Below, in pieces: positions 7,829 to 12,482 of a stretch of DNA of 13,654 nucleotides. Source of the DNA: an uncultured Bacillota bacterium (lineage in GTDB: Bacteria; Bacillota; Clostridia; Peptostreptococcales; Anaerovoracaceae); the NCBI GenBank assembly GCA_946410475.1, contig CAMKAM010000021.1, forward strand, positions 1-13,654, read 5' to 3'. The notes beneath the pieces were generated by a model. It saw only the letters and a program-made list of their open reading frames with translations, was not told the origin of the DNA and did no database searches. The translations under genes were made by a program, and so were the position numbers. Positions within the stretch are counted from its first letter, which is position 1. Each line of letters starts with the position of its first letter.

Positions 7829-7858
7829 AAAAATGCCCCTGGGCCATAGACCCGGGGG
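7829..7858 (-). terminator. Intrinsic terminator/attenuator in the rplJ leader
   Basis: On the minus strand the 10-base arms 7858-7849 (CCCCCGGGTC) and 7845-7836 (GGCCCAGGGG) pair with one mismatch and one wobble around the loop TAT. TTTTT (7833-7829) follows. It lies after the L10-binding core and before rplJ, so it can end transcription between rplA and rplJ. A GGGG in the leader (7904-7901) is complementary to the C run of its 5' arm, which would allow a switch between structures. Confidence 0.72.
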
Positions 7859-7871
7859 ACGATCATTTTAT

Positions 7872-7926
7872 ATCGTACCTCGGCGGGATGATGTTTTAAG
7901 CCCCTTGGGGCTCCCGCTGTCTACGG
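7872..7926 (-). ncRNA. L10 leader (mRNA binding site of the L10-L12 complex)
   Basis: The minus-strand sequence starts with CCGTAGACAGCGGGAG (from 7926). It contains the stem AGCCCC-AA-GGGGCT (7912-7899), then TTAAAACATCATCCCGCCGA and GGTACGAT. GCGGG pairs with CCCGC to close the element. This pattern is the conserved Firmicutes L10 leader, which imitates the L10 site of 23S rRNA. When stalk proteins are in excess they bind it and lower rplJ-rplL expression. It lies 34 bases after rplA, with the attenuator downstream. Confidence 0.85.
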
Positions 7927-7960
7927 TTGTGTTTTCGTGTTTTAAGTTTTTCTCTTCAGC

Positions 7961-8659
7961 TTAGTTTGCTACTCTTGCCGGATTGATCTTGACTCCGGGG
8001 CCCATTGTCGATGCAACGACTACGCTTCTCAGGTACTGACCCTTTGCAGCGGCCGGCTTTGCCTTGACGATGGCGTCCAGAAGAGCATCAAAGTTCTGCT
8101 CGAGTTTTTCTGCGCCGAATGACGCTTTACCGATAGACGTGTGGATAATGTTGGCTTTGTCCAGACGATACTCGACTTTACCGGCTTTGATGTCAGCGAG
8201 AGCTTTCTCAACTTCCATCGTTACAGTACCGGATTTCGGGTTCGGCATCAGACCCTTAGGTCCGAGCAGTTTACCGAGACGTCCAACGACGCTCATCATG
8301 TCCGGTGTAGCGACTACTACGTCGAAGTCGAACCAGTTTTCAGTCTGGATCTTCTGAGCCATTTCCTCAGCGCCTACGTAATCAGCACCGGCTGCCTTGG
8401 CTTCTTCAGCCTTCGGTCCTTTTGCGAAGACGAGTACTTTCGTCTCTTTACCGGTACCGTTCGGAAGAACGATCGCGCCTCTGACCTGCTGGTCTGCGTG
8501 TCTTCCGTCAACACCCAGTTTGACGTGGACTTCTACAGTCTCATCAAAATTGGCTTTTGCGTTGTCTGTCACTATCTTCAGTGCTTCAGACACATCGTAC
8601 AGCTCTGCTTTGTTGTAAGCGGCTGCAGCTTCTTTGTACTTTTTGCTTCTCTTAGGCAT
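7961..8659 (-). CDS. rplA: Ribosomal protein L1
   Basis: Two-domain protein of the mobile L1 stalk, which guides deacylated tRNA out of the E site; in many bacteria it is also a translational repressor of its own operon. It has 232 residues, standard for the family. The signature is present near the middle: VGRLGKLLGPKGLMPNPKSG followed by TVTMEV. The C-terminal part has KGQYLRSVVVASTMGPGVKI. The start at 8659 is set by GAGGAGG placed 8 bases upstream. It is separated from rplK by 50 bases that hold a possible L1-binding RNA, and is followed by the L10 leader. Confidence 0.98.
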   Translation of the reverse strand: MPKRSKKYKEAAAAYNKAELYDVSEALKIVTDNAKANFDETVEVHVKLGVDGRHADQQVRGAIVLPNGTGKETKVLVFAKGPKAEEAKAAGADYVGAEEMAQKIQTENWFDFDVVVATPDMMSVVGRLGKLLGPKGLMPNPKSGTVTMEVEKALADIKAGKVEYRLDKANIIHTSIGKASFGAEKLEQNFDALLDAIVKAKPAAAKGQYLRSVVVASTMGPGVKINPARVAN

Positions 8660-8673
8660 TTTGTTACCTCCTC

Positions 8674-8705
8674 GTGGTACTAACGGTCCCTCTCGGGCCT
8701 CCCAC
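8674..8705 (-). promoter_or_regulatory. Candidate L1-binding mRNA site (23S rRNA mimic)
   Basis: In the rplK-rplA gap the minus strand reads GTGGGAGG (8705-8698), then CCC-GAGA-GGG, then ACCGTTAGTACCAC ending at 8674. GTGG pairs with CCAC, and GGCCC pairs with GGG(A)CC. This leaves a lopsided internal loop with GA on one side and GTTAGTA on the other. The layout and bases resemble the L1-binding arm of 23S rRNA as I recall it from E. coli (GTGGGAGGC on one side, GACCTTGAAATACCACC on the other). It ends three bases before the GAGGAGG of rplA, so L1 binding could block its translation. Confidence 0.6.
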
Positions 8706-8709
8706 TGTC

Positions 8710-9135
8710 CTAATCTTCAACTACGATTCCCATGCTTCTTGCTGTACCTTTGATCATCTCCGTAGCTGCTTCTATTGTAGCTGCGTTCAGATCCGGCATC
8801 TTTGTTTCAGCGATCTCTCTTGCCTGCGCTGTAGTGATCGTTGCGACCTTAGTCTTGTTCGGCTCACCCGACGCTTTGTCGAGACCTGCTGCTTTCTTAA
8901 GAAGCACTGCTGCGGGCGGTGTCTTGCATACGAACGAGAACGATCTGTCAGCGTATACAGTGATGACTACCGGAATGATCATTCCCTGCTGGTCCTGAGT
9001 CCTTGCGTTGAACTGTTTGCAGAAGTCCATGATGTTTACGCTCTTCTGACCCAGTGCCGGACCAACCGGGGGTGCCGGTGTCGCTCCGCCTGCGGGGATC
9101 TGCAGTTTGATATAGCCTTCTATTTTCTTAGCCAT
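8710..9135 (-). CDS. rplK: Ribosomal protein L11
   Basis: Binds the GTPase-associated centre of 23S rRNA (helices 43-44) together with L10. It takes part in factor-dependent GTP hydrolysis and, in the stringent response, in RelA activation. It has 141 residues, the usual size. The N-terminal domain has the proline-rich thiostrepton-contact segment PAGGATPAPPVGPALGQKSV. The C-terminal rRNA-binding domain has KTKVATITTAQAREIAETKM and the ending GTARSMGIVVE. The start at 9135 is fixed by AAAGGAGG 9 bases upstream. nusG ends 56 bases before it, and no promoter or leader structure was recognised in that gap, so it is read from the rpmG promoter. Confidence 0.98.
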   Translation of the reverse strand: MAKKIEGYIKLQIPAGGATPAPPVGPALGQKSVNIMDFCKQFNARTQDQQGMIIPVVITVYADRSFSFVCKTPPAAVLLKKAAGLDKASGEPNKTKVATITTAQAREIAETKMPDLNAATIEAATEMIKGTARSMGIVVED

Positions 9136-9191
9136 ATCTTACATCCTCCTTTCCTCAAGTATTCTATTCTTTAACGGCATTTCGCCTGTGT

Positions 9192-9767
9192 TTATCTTGA
9201 CATCTTGTCGATCTGCGCGAACTCGAGCTCTACCGGGATATCTCTTCCCATCATCGATACCTTCGCCTTGACCGTTTCCTTCTCCTCATTGACATCTTCT
9301 ACGACGCCCATGAAGTTCTCGAACGGTCCGTTGATGACTCTGATGTTGTCACCTACATGCAGGTCGAGGTCTATCGACACCTTCTCGATACCCATGCGTC
9401 TTACTTCTTCGACCGTCAGAGGTACAGGATCGGCGCCGTGTCCGACGAATCCCGTAACGCCCTGTGTGTTCCTTACAAGATACCAGGATGCGTTCGTTAC
9501 GATCATCTTTACGATGACATATCCCGGGAACACCTTGCGCTTTTTGATGACCATCTTGCCGTTCTTCGGCTCGGCCTTGTCCTCTGTCGGTACCACTACC
9601 TGCAGTACCTGGTCCTGAAGATCGCTGGATTCGACAAGTTTTTCGATATTAGCCTTTACTTTGTCTTCGTGGCCGGAATATGTGTGCACTACATACCAGC
9701 GCGGAGTCCCGTCGCCTCGAAGACCCTCGAGTTTGTTCGATACTTTTGCATCTTCTCTCTCAGCCAT
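9192..9767 (-). CDS. nusG: Transcription elongation/antitermination factor NusG
   Basis: Binds the clamp of RNA polymerase, alters pausing, and links polymerase to the ribosome (through S10) or Rho. It has 191 residues. After a short charged N-terminal extension (1-21), the NGN domain runs from about 22 to 125 (RWYVVHTYSGHEDKVKANIE; KKRKVFPGYVIVKM; WYLVRNTQGVTGFVG). The KOW domain runs from about 137 to 190 (VGDNIRVINGPFENFMGVVE). GAGGAG lies 5 bases before the ATG. secE ends only 18 bases upstream, and that gap contains the nusG ribosome site, so the pair is tightly co-expressed. Confidence 0.98.
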   Translation of the reverse strand: MAEREDAKVSNKLEGLRGDGTPRWYVVHTYSGHEDKVKANIEKLVESSDLQDQVLQVVVPTEDKAEPKNGKMVIKKRKVFPGYVIVKMIVTNASWYLVRNTQGVTGFVGHGADPVPLTVEEVRRMGIEKVSIDLDLHVGDNIRVINGPFENFMGVVEDVNEEKETVKAKVSMMGRDIPVELEFAQIDKMSR

Positions 9768-9785
9768 TGTTTCTCCTCATCTTGA

Positions 9786-10073
9786 TCACATGGAGATGCC
9801 GAGCAGCTGCTTGAGCACTGCAAGGAATCCCGTGTCGATCGCCCAGAAAGCGATAGCGAAAAATGCGCATGCAACGACGACCAGAGCCGCGTACTGCCAC
9901 AGTTCCTGTTTAGTCGGCCATACGACCTTCCTCATCTCGAGTCTGACATTCTTCAGATACTCGATGAAACTGCCGCGCTTTCTCTTCGCGTTCTGGCTTC
10001 TGCCCTGCTGCCTTTTCTGCATCTTGTCGCGCGTATCTTTAAGATTTGATTTTTTCTTGTTGTCCTTTGCCAT
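9786..10073 (-). CDS. secE: Preprotein translocase subunit SecE
   Basis: Small clamp subunit of the SecYEG channel in the cytoplasmic membrane. It has 95 residues. A strongly basic N-terminal part (1-34) is followed by the amphipathic signature helix YLKNVRLEMRKVVWPTKQEL (39-58). One membrane span lies at about 60-80 (YAALVVVACAFFAIAFWAI). This single-span form is typical of Gram-positive bacteria. The ribosome site GAGGAAA lies just before the ATG at 10073. It lies between rpmG and nusG, as in most Firmicutes. The 47-base gap to rpmG holds no tRNA-Trp, which is often found there in relatives. Confidence 0.97.
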   Translation of the reverse strand: MAKDNKKKSNLKDTRDKMQKRQQGRSQNAKRKRGSFIEYLKNVRLEMRKVVWPTKQELWQYAALVVVACAFFAIAFWAIDTGFLAVLKQLLGISM

Positions 10074-10120
10074 TTTATTTCCTCTTCAATAAGCGAAAAC
10101 ACCAAGGTAAGCAGCCGGTG

Positions 10121-10270
10121 CTACTTCGTCTCCTTGTGAAGTGTGTGTTTTCTGCAGAACGGACAATACTTTTTCAGCTCGATACGCTCCGGATTGTTCT
10201 GTTTGTCCTTTACTGTATCATAGTTTCTCTGCTTGCACTCCTGGCAAGCCAGTGTAACCTTAATTCTCAT
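10121..10270 (-). CDS. rpmG: Ribosomal protein L33, zinc-binding form
   Basis: Small 50S protein near the E site, 49 residues, beginning MRIKVTLACQECKQRNYDTV and ending RKHTLHKETK. C9 and C12 (ACQEC) pair with C36 and C39 (YCPFC) to form a zinc ribbon, so this is the C+ form. Zinc-free paralogues are often induced under zinc limitation; none is visible here. The start at 10270 has GGAGG placed 9 bases upstream. It is the first gene of the operon, about 70 bases after the predicted start of transcription. Confidence 0.97.
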   Translation of the reverse strand: MRIKVTLACQECKQRNYDTVKDKQNNPERIELKKYCPFCRKHTLHKETK

Positions 10271-10348
10271 GTTGCGTTTCCTCCGTCAACTCAAAACAGA
10301 GCCTTTTTTATCAGCTCTAACGTTAAATATGCATAAAGTCGCTTAATA

Positions 10349-10377
10349 AGTATACTCACGTGCCCAGTCAAAGTCAA
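10349..10377 (-). promoter_or_regulatory. Sigma-A-type promoter of the rpmG-secE-nusG-rplKAJL operon
   Basis: On the minus strand, -35 TTGACT (10377-10372) and -10 TATACT (10354-10349) are 17 bases apart; each hexamer has one mismatch to consensus. Transcription would start near 10342, giving a 5' leader of about 72 bases. In that leader AGAGC and GCTCT can form a weak 5-bp stem (loop GATAAAAAA region). Confidence 0.82.
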
Positions 10378-10381
10378 GGAA

Positions 10382-10423
10382 AATATGCCTTGCTTTTATG
10401 GCTTTTACATGGGCAGGCATATT
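10382..10423 (-). terminator. Inverted repeat at the end of the small membrane-protein gene (probable terminator)
   Basis: AATATGCCT (minus 10423-10415) and AGGCATATT (10390-10382) are perfect 9-bp complements around a 24-base loop, and the last bases run into a short T stretch. The 5' arm overlaps the stop codon at 10424-10422. The long loop and the T run of only four make it weaker than the other terminators here. It sits just before the rpmG promoter, as an operon boundary would. Confidence 0.5.
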
Positions 10424-10655
10424 AAGGTGCGATACTTGAGACAAATGCAGCAGACTGCAAAAGGAGCACTATGATAACCACTATACATATAGTCCATATA
10501 ACAGTCTTAAAAACAAGTTTGCCAAGCATATCTTTTGCTGCTGCTTTGTCGGTCTTCCACAGCCTGCATATTCTGACCACTGTAATGATCCATAAGACAA
10601 GAATAACAATTGCCAGTATATTGACCATATAGATCGATAATTCAGTTCTGCTCAT
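10422..10655 (-). CDS. Small two-span membrane protein, function unknown
   Basis: Protein of 77 residues that I do not recognise. Two hydrophobic spans are clear: residues 8-30 (YMVNILAIVILVLWIITVV) and 49-70 (FKTVIWTICIVVIIVLLLQ). They are joined by a short, mostly basic loop (RICRLWKTDKAAAKDMLGK). The positive loop suggests both ends lie outside the cell membrane. A near-perfect ribosome site, GGGAGGTGAT, precedes the ATG at 10655, so I think it is a real and well-translated gene. It follows the next membrane-protein gene by 21 bases, so the two are probably one operon and may act together. The stop overlaps an inverted repeat. Confidence 0.82.
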   Translation of the reverse strand: MSRTELSIYMVNILAIVILVLWIITVVRICRLWKTDKAAAKDMLGKLVFKTVIWTICIVVIIVLLLQSAAFVSSIAP

Positions 10656-10676
10656 CCGTTATCACCTCCCTTACCG

Positions 10677-11207
10677 TCATATATCCCATTCAGACATCAT
10701 GCCCAGCGAAACGATCGCCGCCAGCAAGACAGGCACTCCGATGATGACAGCAGATGCGATCAGCACCCTTTTCCTGGTTTTCTTCTTGTCTTCGATATCT
10801 GTGACAGAGTTCCCCACAGCAGCGCCCACGGCCGCCGCAACGGCGCCGGCGATCAGCTGACCGACAGAATCAGGGAAATAAGCAAATACACCTTTGATCC
10901 CGCCGCCACCTGCCAGACCGAATATCAGCATCGGCAGGAGCATGGACATGATCCCGAAAGAAAGGATCATTATCACATTCCTTTTTGCTGCTGAGACAGC
11001 AGGACTGCTCTTCTCACAGATCGTGACGATGTCTGTTTCCATGAGCATAGCGATGATGCATGTCACCACGGGAATGACCAGCCAGAAATATGTGATGACC
11101 ATACCCATCTCATTTCCGGGAGGCGCAGTAAAGAATGCCGCAATAACGAATACCCATAAGGCCAGATAAAAAGCCGTTTTGATTATCAGACTTTTCTTTG
11201 GACTCAT
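10677..11207 (-). CDS. Multi-span membrane protein, function unknown
   Basis: Protein of 176 residues with no family I recognise. Hydrophobic spans lie at about 7-27, 36-56, 78-99, 114-133 and 147-170. The fourth is a small-residue helix rich in Gly and Ala (LIAGAVAAAVGAAVGNS), and a basic loop follows it (KKKTRKR). Glycines also cluster at 98-103. This suggests a compact bundle or a small pore, but no catalytic or transport motif is visible. I chose the start at 11207 because GGGGGGTGATC lies just upstream; an in-frame ATG at 11255 would add 16 residues but has a poorer ribosome site. It has its own promoter 110 bases upstream and is followed after 21 bases by the small two-span protein. Confidence 0.8.
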   Translation of the reverse strand: MSPKKSLIIKTAFYLALWVFVIAAFFTAPPGNEMGMVITYFWLVIPVVTCIIAMLMETDIVTICEKSSPAVSAAKRNVIMILSFGIMSMLLPMLIFGLAGGGGIKGVFAYFPDSVGQLIAGAVAAAVGAAVGNSVTDIEDKKKTRKRVLIASAVIIGVPVLLAAIVSLGMMSEWDI

Positions 11208-11258
11208 CAAGATCACCCCCCATACACACTTTTCCAAAACAAAAAACACATGCATGCC

Positions 11259-11279
11259 TCATCTCTGTCCGTCTTCCAT
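11259..11279 (-). CDS. Candidate 6-residue leader ORF (MEDGQR)
   Basis: In the leader of the membrane-protein operon, GGAGG lies 5 bases before an ATG that opens a six-codon frame ending in TGA. The ribosome site is good, and the frame is inside the predicted transcript. It might be a leader peptide that tunes downstream translation, but nothing in its codons suggests a specific attenuation signal, and chance is possible. Confidence 0.25.
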   Translation of the reverse strand: MEDGQR

Positions 11280-11323
11280 GTCTGCCTCCAGCATTCCATA
11301 TGTTTTTGTCTCGCTATAGATAT

Positions 11324-11352
11324 ATTCTAACAGACAGCGCCCGATGTATCAA
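11324..11352 (-). promoter_or_regulatory. Sigma-A-type promoter of the two membrane-protein genes
   Basis: On the minus strand, -35 TTGATA (11352-11347) and -10 TAGAAT (11329-11324) are 17 bases apart, each with one mismatch to consensus. The start would be near 11317, leaving a leader of about 110 bases before the ATG at 11207. No terminator was seen between the preceding gene (stop at 11363) and this promoter, so read-through from upstream is also possible. Confidence 0.75.
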
Positions 11353-11362
11353 ATCGCGGCCG

Positions 11363-11839
11363 TCATTCCAGTGCGACTGCCGTATCGTCTGTCTTTCTGA
11401 CCTCTTTCGGGACGCTGCCCGTTTTGCCTGTCTTCTGGTAGTAGTACGTCCCTTCCGTATATATGAGCGATGCCAAGACGCCGTCTTCATCATAAAGCAC
11501 AATGCAGTTCTTTCCGCCCGGCTCCGACTCGCCGGTCACCTGCACCTTGAGACTGTCGTCATCCGGATCGTCTGACATTTCATATATATAGAACGGAGCC
11601 CTGCCGCCGTCAACGTCATCCTCACCTGGAAGCAGGCTCAGCCTTATGCCGCTTCCGATCTCATATACGCCTGCAAAGTCTGCAGGCGCCTGCCCGCCGT
11701 GCAGCCCGTGGCCGGTGTTTTCGAGAACGACTAACGTCATAAGTGCTGAGACTGCCGCTGTCAGGACTATCGCGCAGACCAGCGCCGCCGCTATTTTGTA
11801 TCTACTTATTCCAAAGCTGTTCTTTTCTCCCATTTCCAT
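11363..11839 (-). CDS. Single-pass membrane protein with a small extracellular domain
   Basis: Protein of 158 residues, not recognised. A short basic cytoplasmic start is followed by one membrane span at about 15-39 (YKIAAALVCAIVLTAAVSAL region). The rest is a predicted outside domain of about 118 residues. It includes an acidic loop (MSDDPDDDSLKV) and beta-type segments such as FAGVYEIGSGIRLSLLPGED, NCIVLYDEDGVLASLIYTEG and TYYYQK. The pattern of a short strand-rich domain beginning with GVYE resembles lipocalin-like or DUF-type secreted modules, but I cannot assign it. AGGAGG lies 4 bases before the ATG at 11839; a second ATG at 11833 is also possible. It starts 10 bases after the preceding gene, so it belongs to the surface-protein operon. 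Confidence 0.78.
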   Translation of the reverse strand: MEMGEKNSFGISRYKIAAALVCAIVLTAAVSALMTLVVLENTGHGLHGGQAPADFAGVYEIGSGIRLSLLPGEDDVDGGRAPFYIYEMSDDPDDDSLKVQVTGESEPGGKNCIVLYDEDGVLASLIYTEGTYYYQKTGKTGSVPKEVRKTDDTAVALE

Positions 11840-11849
11840 CGTTCCTCCT

Positions 11850-12482
11850 TCACTGCCTGATCAGCTGATACTTGAACGCATAGGCGCTCTTCTCAGTCAG
11901 CCCTCTGCCGCTGTACCTGGTCCACTTCGTATATTTCCCCTTCTCTTTGTTCCAGATCCTCCTGAACGTCGCAGTGGTGTACACGTCGTAGACGACATGC
12001 GAGTAAGCCTTGTAGTAACCGCTCCGTGGCGCCTTGTTGTAAGTCGGCGCCATAGTGGACGACTTGGCTCCCTGCTTTCCCAGCGGGATCTTCACTGAAG
12101 CGCTCACGCTCGCGCCCTTGTATCCGAATCCTGCGGAGACAGTCACCGACGGACCGTTCCTTGGATTCTTCATCACATACAGCCTCTGACCTTTGCTAAG
12201 GTAGATCCCTTTTCTTCCCTGCCCGCCTGCGTATCCGCATCCGTAGACCCTTTTGTGGGATCTTACCACTCTGTACTGCCAGGGTCTGTTGTCTCTGGGC
12301 AGAGAATATGTCCTGCAGACGGTGGTCTTCGCAAATGTCTTCACGTCGTGGGCACCGCCGAACGAGCACGCGTCCGCAGATCCCGTCGCCGCAGCGAGAG
12401 AGGCTCCTCCGGAAGCTATCATCATAGAGGCTGCAAAGACGCAGGGCATCATCTTTTTCATTCTTCTCACCCTTCTCATCAT
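11850..12482 (-). CDS. Secreted basic, Tyr/Gly-rich protein, function unknown
   Basis: Protein of 210 residues with a signal peptide: basic start MMRRVRRMKK, a hydrophobic stretch, and a probable cleavage near ASLAAATG (about residue 30). The mature part has three cysteines (39, 56, 82), is rich in Tyr, Gly, Lys and Arg, and is strongly basic. A central stretch with alternating small and hydrophobic residues (SVTVSAGFGYKGASVSASVK) looks like beta strands. I do not recognise a family; a bacteriocin-like or wall-binding role can be imagined but is not supported. The start is set by an ATGA overlap: its ATG shares bases with the TGA of the preceding gene, so translation is likely coupled. A longer in-frame start at 12539 would lie deep inside that gene and is rejected. 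Confidence 0.8.
   Translation of the reverse strand: MMRRVRRMKKMMPCVFAASMMIASGGASLAAATGSADACSFGGAHDVKTFAKTTVCRTYSLPRDNRPWQYRVVRSHKRVYGCGYAGGQGRKGIYLSKGQRLYVMKNPRNGPSVTVSAGFGYKGASVSASVKIPLGKQGAKSSTMAPTYNKAPRSGYYKAYSHVVYDVYTTATFRRIWNKEKGKYTKWTRYSGRGLTEKSAYAFKYQLIRQ

Noticed and set aside
8141..8683. Plus-strand frames opposite rplA and rplK
   Set aside because: Antisense shadows of certain ribosomal-protein genes with no domain or ribosome site.
11208..11255. Extension of the five-span membrane protein to an ATG at 11255
   Set aside because: The ribosome site is poorer than the GGGGGGTGATC before 11207, and the extra residues do not look like part of the protein.
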